A stretch of DNA of 64,000 nt from positions 124,001 through 188,000 of the forward strand of contig JAITUA010000013.1 of NCBI GenBank assembly GCA_031286615.1, written 5' to 3'. The notes under the pieces are model-generated. The model saw only the letters and a program-made list of their open reading frames with translations. It did not search any database and was not told where the DNA came from. Every line of letters begins with the position of its first letter. The first letter of the stretch is position 1. The position numbers were made by a program, and so were the translations under genes. This stretch comes from Chryseobacterium sp. (GTDB lineage Bacteria > Bacteroidota > Bacteroidia > Flavobacteriales > Weeksellaceae). Below are positions 31,803 through 40,046 of this stretch, one piece after another.

Positions 31803-32310
31803 AGAGAAATTAAAAGATATTAAAGCATTTGTATTTGATGTTGACGGGGTTTTCACAGACGGAAGTGTTTATCTGCTTCCCGGAGGAAATATGTGCAGGG
31901 TAATGAATGTTCTGGACGGATATGCAGTAGTGAAAGCATTAAAAAATAATTATCTGATTGGAGTGATTACCGGAGGAAATGACGAAATGGTAAAACACAG
32001 AATCAATTATCTTGGTATACAGGATTATTACCCGAAATCTCACAATAAAATAGATGATTTTGAAGATTTTAAGAAGAAACACAATCTTAAAAATGAAGAA
32101 ATCCTGACCATGGGTGATGATCTTCCGGATATTCATATTATGGAAAGTTCAGCTATTGCAGCATGTCCTGAAAATGCAGTTCCCGAAGTAAAAGGAATCT
32201 CCGATTATATTTCCCCGAAAAAAGGTGGAACCGGAGCAGTACGTGATGTGATTGAACAGGTAATGAAAGTTCAGGGCAACTGGCATGATGATAACACTCA
32301 ATCTGTATAA
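31792..32310 (+). CDS. KdsC-like HAD phosphatase (KDO-8-phosphate phosphatase family)
   Basis: A 172-aa HAD superfamily class C0 protein. Catalytic DVDGVFTDG at residues 16-24, ITGG (motif II), and MGDDLPD (motif IV). It probably forms a tetramer and dephosphorylates 3-deoxy-D-manno-octulosonate-8-phosphate for LPS, though the family also covers NeuA-type phosphatases. It starts within the end of the DUF2520 gene and is followed 8 bases later by maf. Confidence 0.88.
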   Translation: MSYKEKLKDIKAFVFDVDGVFTDGSVYLLPGGNMCRVMNVLDGYAVVKALKNNYLIGVITGGNDEMVKHRINYLGIQDYYPKSHNKIDDFEDFKKKHNLKNEEILTMGDDLPDIHIMESSAIAACPENAVPEVKGISDYISPKKGGTGAVRDVIEQVMKVQGNWHDDNTQSV

Positions 32311-32318
32311 TTACCGGC

Positions 32319-32882
32319 ATGAAATTACTTTTAGCATCTCAATCACCGAGAAGAAAAGAGCTTCTTTCAAGCCTGGGTTTTGAATTTGAAGTTGTAAAAA
32401 TAGACTGTGAAGAAATTCTTCCGGAACATATAAAAATAGATGAAGCTGCTGCTTACCTGTCTGATTTAAAAGCTGATGCCTTCAGACGTCTGGAGGCAGA
32501 TGAAGTTCTGTTGACCGCTGATACGGTTGTCGCTATTGATAATCAAATTCTTGGAAAGCCTAAGGATGAAGCTGATGCATACAAAATGCTTCAGAGTCTT
32601 TCCGGAACAACTCATCAGGTTTATACGGGAATTACCCTCAAAACTGCAGATAAATCTATTACAGAAACGGATGTTGCCGATGTTACTCTTGATAACCTCT
32701 CCGATGAAGAAATAAGCTATTATGTTCAAAACTATAAGCCTTTCGATAAAGCGGGAAGCTATGGTATTCAGGAATGGCTGGGAATGGCAAAGATCACAAG
32801 TCTTACAGGAAGTTTTTATACGATTATGGGCCTTCCTACTCATCTCGTCTACAAAATACTGAAAGAAACCTCTCTGATTTAA
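32319..32882 (+). CDS. maf: Maf family nucleotide pyrophosphatase
   Basis: 187 aa. Typical motifs: LLASQSPRRKELL at the N-terminus, LTADTVVAIDNQILGKP, the GTTHQVYTGI segment and DKAGSYGIQEWLGM. It hydrolyses non-canonical or standard dNTP/UTP-type nucleotides to monophosphates. Last in the DUF2520-kdsC-maf unit; sprE follows after about 150 bases. Confidence 0.94.
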   Translation: MKLLLASQSPRRKELLSSLGFEFEVVKIDCEEILPEHIKIDEAAAYLSDLKADAFRRLEADEVLLTADTVVAIDNQILGKPKDEADAYKMLQSLSGTTHQVYTGITLKTADKSITETDVADVTLDNLSDEEISYYVQNYKPFDKAGSYGIQEWLGMAKITSLTGSFYTIMGLPTHLVYKILKETSLI

Positions 32883-33030
32883 AAATTACTAAGGTCTCCA
32901 ATATCAATTAAAAAAGAAATAAAATGTTTCCGCAAGAAATATAAATATTATTCATTATAAAATTTTATTATTTTTACAAAATCAGCAAACCGCTGATAAT
33001 AAAAAGCAGATTAGCGAGTTATATTGAATA

Positions 33031-35628
33031 ATGAAAAAGAATATATTGTTCCTTTTAGTGATATGCCTTGTTGCTTCCTGTGCTACGAAAACAAAAAAGC
33101 CGGAGCAGCGATCAAAACTATTGAAAGGATTTTCCACATATTACAACACTCTTTTTAATGCGAAAGATGCATTAAACAGTGAGTTTACCACCAGAGATAA
33201 AGGGCATAAAGACAATTTTTATGCACCTTATATTCCCATTCTTACCTATGAAGAGCAGCCTTTGGGAAGTGATCTCGGACAGTCAGAAGCTTTTGCCGAA
33301 AATTCTATGAAAATGGCTGAAGTAGCCAACAGACCTTCGGGAAGAAACGCTTCAGCTCCTCCGCGGATGCCTGATGGCGGACCTGCAGGGAACGGAGTCG
33401 GGAGACCTGAAGGTGAACAGGGAAAGGGAGCCACTACCCTTGAAATTGCGGAAGCAAAAGCTTTGAAAGCGATCAATAAATATTCTGTAACCAGAAATGG
33501 CGAAGAGAAAAACAAGCAGATTTTTGATGCTTATATGATTCTTGCCCAAGCGAGAATTTATAGAGGGAAATCTCTGGAAGCGCTGGATGCTCTGAATTAT
33601 GTGTTTACTCACATGAAAGATGATAAAAGAATTGCCCTGGCAAGAATTTATCAGGGGCTTGCTTATAATCAAATCAAAGATTATCACAGAGCTCATGAAA
33701 CTTTTGCTAAACTGAAAGGAGAAGATATCAACAAAAGCTATGCAAAACTCCTGAGCATCTATTACTCTGAATCTCTGCTTGATGCAGGTAAAAAGGAAGA
33801 GGCAGCTAAAGAGCTTGATGATGCTTTTGAACTGAATGGCAACAGAAAGCTAAAGAGTAGAATTGCTTATCTGAGAGGTCAGGTTTTAGAAAATCTGAAC
33901 CAGAATGACAAAGCAAGAGAAAGCTATACCGCAGCGTATAAATATGCCAATGATTTTGAATTTGAAGTAAAATCCCAAATTGCCATTGCTAAGACTTTTA
34001 ATGGTAAAGGTGATTATGCAGGAGCCAAAAACTATCTGGAAGGAATCAGTAAAAAAGGGACTTACGGTTCCAGAAAAAATGAATTTTATTATGCTTTAGG
34101 TTTAATGGCCAATAAAGCAGGCAAAAAAGACGAAGCCCAGCAATTCTTCAGAAAATCATTGTTTGAAAAGGTTTCTGATCCTCAGATCCGTGGATTGGCT
34201 TATTATGAGATTGGAAAAAGCTATCTGGAGAAAAATGATTATATCGGAGCCGGAAGCTATTACGATTCTGCACTTGCCGTAATGACTTATGAGCCGTCAA
34301 AGATTTTATTAAAAGATCAGTCTGAATACATTAAAAAGATTTCCAAAAACTACTATCTGATCAAAAAGAATGACAGTATTCTTTCATTGGCAAAGATGGA
34401 TGAAGGCCAGAAAACAGACTATTTCACAAAATATATTGCAAAATTAAAGATTAAAGAAGAAAAAGAAGAGCTGGAAAGAAAACGTGCAGAAAGAAGCAAA
34501 GGATTTGATACCGGAGACTACAACGCTAATTCTATTTTTGCCAATAGTTCTAATGCTTTTGAGGATTTCGGAGTGACGACCAAAGGGTTTTACTTTGGAA
34601 ATACAGGAACTGTAAGCAAAGGAACATCTACCTTTAAACAAGTCTGGGGAGATCGTGCCCTTGCCGATAACTGGCGTTTTTCAAAGAAAATGGCTTCTAT
34701 TGAAGATATGAAGAATGAAGCGTTGGGAGTTACTTCAGCACCTAATCCAAGACGTTTTGAACCTTCTTACTATATTGAACAGATCCCAACAGATCAGGGT
34801 AAATTATCCCAATTGAAAAAAGACAGAGATACGGCTTCTTTAGGTCTGGGAATCATGTATCAGAACTATTTTACCAACACTCCCCTGGCGACAAAAACGC
34901 TGTATGATCTTGTAGATGTAAAACCTGAAGAAAAGGTAATGCTACAGGCATTGTATGAGATTTTTGCCATGAATTATGAAAAAAATCCGCAGGCATCCGA
35001 AAAAGCAAAACAAATTCTTTTGACGGATTATCCTTACACTTCTTATGCTGAATTTGCCAGAAATCCTAAAAATAAATCGTTTGTAAAATCAACGGAAGAA
35101 GTTGAAAATGAATATAAAAAAGCATATGCATTATTTGAATCTGAAAAATTTGCAGAAAGTAAGGAAGTGATAGATCAGACGCTTCAAAAATTCCCTAAGG
35201 ATGCATTGGTTCCTAAATTGTACCTTCTTAACGCATTTAATGCCGGAAAAGCCAATGGAAAGGAAGTAATGATTCTCCAGCTTGAACAGATTGCCCTGAA
35301 TTATTCCAAAACTCCTGAAGGTATAAGGGCTAAAGAAATGCTGGTTTATCTAAAAAGTGACCTTAGCTTTCAGTCAATGGATTCTAAAGGAAACCCTGTT
35401 TCACAGCAACCTCCTGGACAGCAGCCTACGCAACAGCAGCCTATGCAGCAGCAGCCCGGACAGCAAAATGTACAGCAGCCTGTAGGAATACCTAATCAGT
35501 TACAAAATGCAGTAGGAGTTCCGCAAACGAACAACGGGACAATACAGCAGCCCGCTCCTACATCGCAAAAGGATAATAAATCACCTAATAACAAAACAGG
35601 GACAAAACCACCACAAAAACCTCAGTAA
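33031..35628 (+). CDS. sprE: SprE/PorW-type TPR lipoprotein of the type IX secretion system
   Basis: An 865-aa lipoprotein (signal peptide ending LVASC, lipidated Cys17). It starts with TKKPEQRSKLLKGFSTYYNTLFNAKDAL, characteristic of SprE/PorW. Many TPR-like helical repeats follow (about 150-480 and 640-760). Two low-complexity parts stand out: Gly/Pro-rich at about 90-130, and a Gln/Pro-rich tail at about 780-865. SprE is needed for T9SS secretion and gliding in relatives, so it serves the sorting-signal protein at 11206. Periplasmic, probably outer-membrane attached. Confidence 0.88.
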   Translation: MKKNILFLLVICLVASCATKTKKPEQRSKLLKGFSTYYNTLFNAKDALNSEFTTRDKGHKDNFYAPYIPILTYEEQPLGSDLGQSEAFAENSMKMAEVANRPSGRNASAPPRMPDGGPAGNGVGRPEGEQGKGATTLEIAEAKALKAINKYSVTRNGEEKNKQIFDAYMILAQARIYRGKSLEALDALNYVFTHMKDDKRIALARIYQGLAYNQIKDYHRAHETFAKLKGEDINKSYAKLLSIYYSESLLDAGKKEEAAKELDDAFELNGNRKLKSRIAYLRGQVLENLNQNDKARESYTAAYKYANDFEFEVKSQIAIAKTFNGKGDYAGAKNYLEGISKKGTYGSRKNEFYYALGLMANKAGKKDEAQQFFRKSLFEKVSDPQIRGLAYYEIGKSYLEKNDYIGAGSYYDSALAVMTYEPSKILLKDQSEYIKKISKNYYLIKKNDSILSLAKMDEGQKTDYFTKYIAKLKIKEEKEELERKRAERSKGFDTGDYNANSIFANSSNAFEDFGVTTKGFYFGNTGTVSKGTSTFKQVWGDRALADNWRFSKKMASIEDMKNEALGVTSAPNPRRFEPSYYIEQIPTDQGKLSQLKKDRDTASLGLGIMYQNYFTNTPLATKTLYDLVDVKPEEKVMLQALYEIFAMNYEKNPQASEKAKQILLTDYPYTSYAEFARNPKNKSFVKSTEEVENEYKKAYALFESEKFAESKEVIDQTLQKFPKDALVPKLYLLNAFNAGKANGKEVMILQLEQIALNYSKTPEGIRAKEMLVYLKSDLSFQSMDSKGNPVSQQPPGQQPTQQQPMQQQPGQQNVQQPVGIPNQLQNAVGVPQTNNGTIQQPAPTSQKDNKSPNNKTGTKPPQKPQ

Positions 35629-35633
35629 AATAA

Positions 35634-35660
35634 AAAAGCGAAGATTTACTCTTCGCTTTT
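35634..35660. terminator. Bidirectional terminator between sprE and tsaB
   Basis: AAAAGCGAAGA / TCTTCGCTTTT 11-bp stem, loop TTTAC, between convergent stops at 35628 and 35646; the tsaB stop codon lies in the loop. Confidence 0.8.
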
Positions 35661-36326
35661 CTTTTTCTTTACTCCATGGAAATCTTTGAGATAGAAAGGC
35701 TCAAAGTAAGCCATATCTTCAAATTCTTTATTCTCTATTTTTTCCAATGTCCTCGTGATAAGATATTTTGCAGAAGGATAAACAGTCTCGTTATAAACGG
35801 CATCAGGAAGATTCAGTATCTCTTTTGCCTTCTTGGCACCATCTCCTACAAACAGTACTTTTTTATCTCTGAATTCTTCAAAAGAAGTTTCATCCAAAAT
35901 CTTGGCTTCGGTCTCAGATAATTCTTTTCCCGTACTACCGTCATAAACGGCTGTATATACTTCCATTCTCCTCGCATCAATCAAAGGCACTATAAGGTCA
36001 TAGTTATCGCCTAAAAAAGGCTCTATCATGCTTTCGAGGGAATTTACAGCAATCAATGGTACTTTAAGGCCATAGCAGAATCCTTTTGCAGAGGCTGCAC
36101 CAATCCTTAATCCTGTGTAAGATCCGGGACCTTTTCCCAAAGAAACGGCTTCAATATCTTTAAGAGCAATCCCTGCTCCTTCCAATGCCCATTCCACATA
36201 GGTATGAAGGCTTTCAGATTGTTTATAGTTTTCGGAAACTTCTTCGCATACACACAGCAGTTTTTCATTGTCTGATACTGCTACTGAACAGTTTTTGGAT
36301 GATGTTTCCAGATATAGAATTTTCAT
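35646..36326 (-). CDS. tsaB: tRNA threonylcarbamoyladenosine biosynthesis protein TsaB
   Basis: A 226-aa ASKHA-fold protein, partner of TsaD and TsaE in making t6A37 of tRNA. The N-terminal ILYLETSSKNCSVAVSD, the GPGSYTGLRIGAASAKGFCYGL motif and VPLIDARRMEVYTAVYD are the family marks. Stand-alone, convergent with sprE. Confidence 0.93.
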   Translation of the reverse strand: MKILYLETSSKNCSVAVSDNEKLLCVCEEVSENYKQSESLHTYVEWALEGAGIALKDIEAVSLGKGPGSYTGLRIGAASAKGFCYGLKVPLIAVNSLESMIEPFLGDNYDLIVPLIDARRMEVYTAVYDGSTGKELSETEAKILDETSFEEFRDKKVLFVGDGAKKAKEILNLPDAVYNETVYPSAKYLITRTLEKIENKEFEDMAYFEPFYLKDFHGVKKKKSEE

Positions 36327-36392
36327 TTTTTTGTTTTAATCTAAACAGCAAAATTGCTTTTAATATTCTGCAAATTTAGTCCATTATTTTGA

Positions 36393-37142
36393 CTATTTTC
36401 TATAAATCGTTCTCGGTTCTGCCTGAGCAGTTGGGTAGATGGTCATATCTGAAATACTAACATGTTTCGGAGCATTCACACAGTAAGCAATGGCATCGGC
36501 AATATCTTCTGCTTTCAGGGCTTCATAGCCTGCATATACCGTTGAAGCTTTCTCACTGTCACCTTTGAACCTTACCAAAGAGAAATCGGTTTCTACAGCT
36601 CCCGGCTGAATATTGGTTACTTTGATTCCAAATTCGGTAAGCTCCAGCCTCATTCCTTCTGAAATAACGTCTACTGCTTTCTTCGTTGCACAGTACACTA
36701 CTCCATTGGCATAAGTCTGTCTTGCTGCTACAGAACTGATATTTACTATATGACCTAAATTTTTAGTTTTCATAATCGGAATGATCATTTTAGAAACATA
36801 GAGCAGTCCCTTTACATTTCCGTCAATCATAGAATCCCAGTCGTCTGTCTTACCAGCCGAAAGAGGATCAAGCCCATGAGCATTTCCTGCATTATTAATC
36901 AGAACATCAATCTCTTTCCAATTCTCAGGAAGCGAATTAACAGCAGTTTCCACTTCTTCAAGATTCCTTACATCAAATAATAAACTAAATATTTCGGTAT
37001 ATCGAGAAAGCTCTGTTTTTACAGTTTCCAATACTTCGCTTCTTCTTCCGCAGATGATAATTCTGTTTCCTTGTTTTGCAAAAAGTTCTGCAGTGGCTTT
37101 ACCTATTCCGGAAGTTGCTCCTGTGATTAATATTGTCTTCAT
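36393..37142 (-). CDS. SDR family oxidoreductase (YdfG-like)
   Basis: A 249-aa classical short-chain dehydrogenase. TGATSGIGKA cofactor motif at residues 7-16, NNAG, catalytic Ser-x(12)-Tyr-x3-Lys (SSVAARQTYANGVVYCATK), and IQPGAVETDF. The closest known type is the NADP+-dependent YdfG/serine-dehydrogenase-like group; substrate uncertain. Confidence 0.92.
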   Translation of the reverse strand: MKTILITGATSGIGKATAELFAKQGNRIIICGRRSEVLETVKTELSRYTEIFSLLFDVRNLEEVETAVNSLPENWKEIDVLINNAGNAHGLDPLSAGKTDDWDSMIDGNVKGLLYVSKMIIPIMKTKNLGHIVNISSVAARQTYANGVVYCATKKAVDVISEGMRLELTEFGIKVTNIQPGAVETDFSLVRFKGDSEKASTVYAGYEALKAEDIADAIAYCVNAPKHVSISDMTIYPTAQAEPRTIYRK

Positions 37143-37221
37143 AAAATTGTTTATTAACGATATGAATGGAATACTTTACCAAGAGTATGATACTGTTCCT
37201 TCATACATTATTATTGATTTA

Positions 37222-37593
37222 TTAATTTGCGTCCAATGCCTGAAAAGCATCGGCTATGTGGTCAATTTTTAAGTTTCTGTTTTCGTCAGGAAGAACGGAG
37301 ATAATATCAAACCTGACTTCGTTATCTTTATTAAATTCTTCGAGATAATGATTAGCTGCAGAAACAATGGATTTTATTTTTGTTTTGGTTACAGCTTCCT
37401 GAGGAAGAATGAAAAAATCTGTAGATCTTGCTTTCACTTCCACAATAATAATCAGATTATCTTTTTCAGCAATGATATCAATTTCGTTGTGTTTAAAACG
37501 AAAGTTTCTCGCTAGAATTTTACAGCCATTTTTCTGAAGATAATCGGCTGCTGTATCTTCTGCTTTTTTCCCAAAATCGTTATGATCAGCCAT
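37222..37593 (-). CDS. YraN family (UPF0102) nuclease-fold protein
   Basis: A 123-aa restriction-endonuclease-like protein: GKKAEDTAADYLQKNGCKILARNFRFKHNEIDIIAEKDNLIIIVEVKARS, with the E-x-D-x(10-15)-E-x-K core. Role not established; linked to DNA recombination or Holliday processing in relatives. The gap of 45 bases to the LD-carboxypeptidase gene suggests joint transcription. Confidence 0.93.
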   Translation of the reverse strand: MADHNDFGKKAEDTAADYLQKNGCKILARNFRFKHNEIDIIAEKDNLIIIVEVKARSTDFFILPQEAVTKTKIKSIVSAANHYLEEFNKDNEVRFDIISVLPDENRNLKIDHIADAFQALDAN

Positions 37594-37638
37594 ATTTTGT
37601 ATTTAGGAGTTTGGAGATAGGAGAGTAGTAATCTTTCT

Positions 37639-38568
37639 TTAAAATTCGATCTTCACTTTAGTTCCCACCTTCATTTTAACATGACCCCCGATTAAAAGCG
37701 GACGATTATCTTTAATATGTCCGTTAGGGAAACCGAATACTACAGGGAATTTATATTTTGAAATTCGTTCTGAGATCAGTTTATACGCAAATTCATCAAA
37801 GCTTTCTTCATAGCTTTTATTTTCCTTTTCGTCTCCCATATTGGTCATACCACCAATGATAAGGCCTTTAATCTTATTAAAGACTCCTGCCAGCTCCAGA
37901 CTCATGATCATACGGTCCAGTGCGTAGAAATTTTCTCCGATATCTTCAATAAACAGGATTTTGTCTTTAAAATCAAAAGAATATTTGGTTCCTAAAAGGG
38001 CATAAACAAGGGCTAAATTCCCTCCGATTAATTCTCCTTCAATATTCCCTTCTTTATTGAATTGATGTGATTCAAGGCTGTATTTTGGAGTTTTTCCTTT
38101 GAGGATATCAAAGATCAGGTCATAGCTTTCATCTGTAACACCAAAACTTGATGTTTTAATAGTCTGTCCATGAATGGATGCAAAGCCTTTATTCAACAGA
38201 TAACTTTGTATAACCGTGTTGTCAGAATACCCAATATACCATTTCGGATTTTCTGTAAAACCTTTCATTTTCAGGTGCTGAATCAGGTGTTGGCATCCGT
38301 AGCCTCCTCTGGAAGCCCATACCGCTCTGATTTCTGTATCATTGAGAGCCCAGTTGATGTCTTTTATTCTTTCCTGTTCTGTTCCGGCATAATTATATCC
38401 GTTTGAAAATCTGGTGTAGAGATGTTCCCCGAGAACGGGTTCAAAACCTCTGCTTTTAATCATTTCTATTCCCTTTTCCATTTGAGAGGCATCTACCGCT
38501 CCTGCAGGGGAAATAACAGCTATTTTGTCGCCTTTTTTAAGGGACTTTGGAAAGATTATTTTTTTCAT
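37639..38568 (-). CDS. LD-carboxypeptidase (peptidase family S66)
   Basis: A 309-aa S66 Ser peptidase, which removes the terminal D-Ala of peptidoglycan tetrapeptides in recycling. The N-terminal SLKKGDKIAVISPAGAVD and RAVWASRGGYG segments are typical, and the Ser nucleophile lies in GYSDNT. Glu and His of the triad are expected in IEDIGENFY and FGFPNGHI. It overlaps the LysE-type gene by 4 bases. No signal peptide, so it acts in the cytosol. Confidence 0.92.
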   Translation of the reverse strand: MKKIIFPKSLKKGDKIAVISPAGAVDASQMEKGIEMIKSRGFEPVLGEHLYTRFSNGYNYAGTEQERIKDINWALNDTEIRAVWASRGGYGCQHLIQHLKMKGFTENPKWYIGYSDNTVIQSYLLNKGFASIHGQTIKTSSFGVTDESYDLIFDILKGKTPKYSLESHQFNKEGNIEGELIGGNLALVYALLGTKYSFDFKDKILFIEDIGENFYALDRMIMSLELAGVFNKIKGLIIGGMTNMGDEKENKSYEESFDEFAYKLISERISKYKFPVVFGFPNGHIKDNRPLLIGGHVKMKVGTKVKIEF

Positions 38569-39251
38569 TCTGTTTTTTGATATTTTACTTCTTTCTTTTC
38601 GGCTTCTTCTAGTTGTCTTTCAAACTGATTGAACTTTTTGAAACTCTGCAGGAAGATAAAGAAACTGAAGATAATAAGAATACAGCCAACAACTCTTCTG
38701 ATTTGGTTGGCCAGTTTTTGTGTTAATTTATCATGAAATTGCTTGGCAAGAAATATTTTAGCAAGATCTATTGAAAGGTAAGTGGCCAGTACGATCCCTA
38801 TGTATAAAATAAAACTGCTGGTGTCCGGATATTGATTCCTTACGGAAATTACTGTTACCAGCCAGAAAAGGATGACCCCAACATTGAGAAGATTAAAGAA
38901 AAAACCATTGAAAAATGTTTTAATATAATTTTGGCCAATAATTCTTTCTTCGCCGGGCAGATGCATTTTGGTCTTAGTAACCAGCATCACAATCCCATAG
39001 ACAAAAATAAGAATGGAAGTGATCCTGTAGAAACCGGGATGCTTATCAATTAAAGCTACAATATCTGTACTGGCATAATACGCCGCTACAATACATAATA
39101 AATCTGCTGTAATGACACCAAGATCTAATGACAGGGCATGTCTGGGGCCTCTGGAAAAGCTGGTTTCAATTAAAAGGAAAAATATAGGTCCTATAAAAAC
39201 CAGGCTCAGCATGAATCCTAATATGATCGCCGATAGTACAAGTTCTAGCAT
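38565..39251 (-). CDS. LysE family amino-acid exporter
   Basis: A 228-aa inner-membrane protein with six hydrophobic segments. The LysE/RhtB N-terminal pattern is visible: LGFMLSLVFIGPIFFLLIETSFSRGPRHAL followed by DLGVITADLLCIVAA. Substrate unknown. It heads the LysE-S66-yraN unit and has a good promoter 42 bases upstream. Confidence 0.88.
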   Translation of the reverse strand: MLELVLSAIILGFMLSLVFIGPIFFLLIETSFSRGPRHALSLDLGVITADLLCIVAAYYASTDIVALIDKHPGFYRITSILIFVYGIVMLVTKTKMHLPGEERIIGQNYIKTFFNGFFFNLLNVGVILFWLVTVISVRNQYPDTSSFILYIGIVLATYLSIDLAKIFLAKQFHDKLTQKLANQIRRVVGCILIIFSFFIFLQSFKKFNQFERQLEEAEKKEVKYQKTE

Positions 39252-39292
39252 TTAATGTGTTTTAAAATGAATAAAATTCATTCCGTTTTATA

Positions 39293-39323
39293 CAAAGTTA
39301 TACTTTATGATTTAATTATTCAA
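39293..39323 (-). promoter_or_regulatory. Promoter of the LysE-type operon
   Basis: Minus strand TTG (39323-39321), 20 bases, TAACTTTG (39300-39293). A clear flavobacterial -33/-7 pair, leader of about 40 bases. Confidence 0.55.
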
Positions 39324-39533
39324 TAAAGATGTGATATATCAAGTGGATTTTAAGGAGAGTTTAATGTAAAGTTTTTAAGAAAATAGGAGAGGAGTAAGAA
39401 TGATAAGTACAGAAACGTTACCAAATCCTAAACTTATTTTGGTTGATTTTTCAAAAGTTCTTAAAAATAAAAAGGTCATTCCTCTTTGGAACAACCTCTT
39501 TTGTATTATATCTTGTTGAAGATTTCAACAATT

Positions 39534-40046
39534 TTATCTTTCCTGGCAATTTTCACTAAAAGCAAATTCAAAGTCTTTTCTAATTTTAAGCCCGAAAATT
39601 CCTCTTTCAAAGGTATATGTAATCTGATTTTTAAACAGCATTCTTTTATAATCAATGAAAAAGCTTCTGGTCATATATGAATATTCATAGGCGTTTCCAC
39701 TCAAATAAACGTAAGTTGTCTTTCCTTTCTGATGGCTTCTTACACTTCCAACCTCTGCAACCATACATCTGAAACAGTATGTTTCTTTGGTAGGATTCAT
39801 TCCCGTAAGATAATTGATCAAAAAAAATGCATTGATTATCTGAGGAAATGTAACTCCAAAAAAGTATTTTTTCCCCTGTTTGTTGACATTAATAATATTT
39901 CTTTTCATTAAAATATTACAAAATACAACAAGGACAATCATAGCGAGTACAAACAGATAAAAATTGATAACAGTATTAAAAATTACTGTTATCAATAATA
40001 TTGCGTTTAAAATACTAAATACAATGTATTTATCTATTTTCGTCAT
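39534..40046 (-). CDS. Small membrane protein of unknown function downstream of rnr
   Basis: 170 aa with two to three hydrophobic segments in the first 90 residues (YIVFSILNAILLITVIF, FYLFVLAMIVLVVFCNILM, VTFPQIINAFFLINYL) and a soluble end with two Cys (CFRCMVAEVG). The start overlaps the rnr stop by one base (TAATG), so it is translationally coupled to RNase R. No family recognised. Confidence 0.6.
   Translation of the reverse strand: MTKIDKYIVFSILNAILLITVIFNTVINFYLFVLAMIVLVVFCNILMKRNIINVNKQGKKYFFGVTFPQIINAFFLINYLTGMNPTKETYCFRCMVAEVGSVRSHQKGKTTYVYLSGNAYEYSYMTRSFFIDYKRMLFKNQITYTFERGIFGLKIRKDFEFAFSENCQER

Noticed and set aside
39400-39519. A 39-aa plus-strand frame after a purine-rich GGAGAGGAG
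   Set aside because: No conserved feature, and Bacteroidota rarely use strong Shine-Dalgarno sites; it probably occurs by chance.
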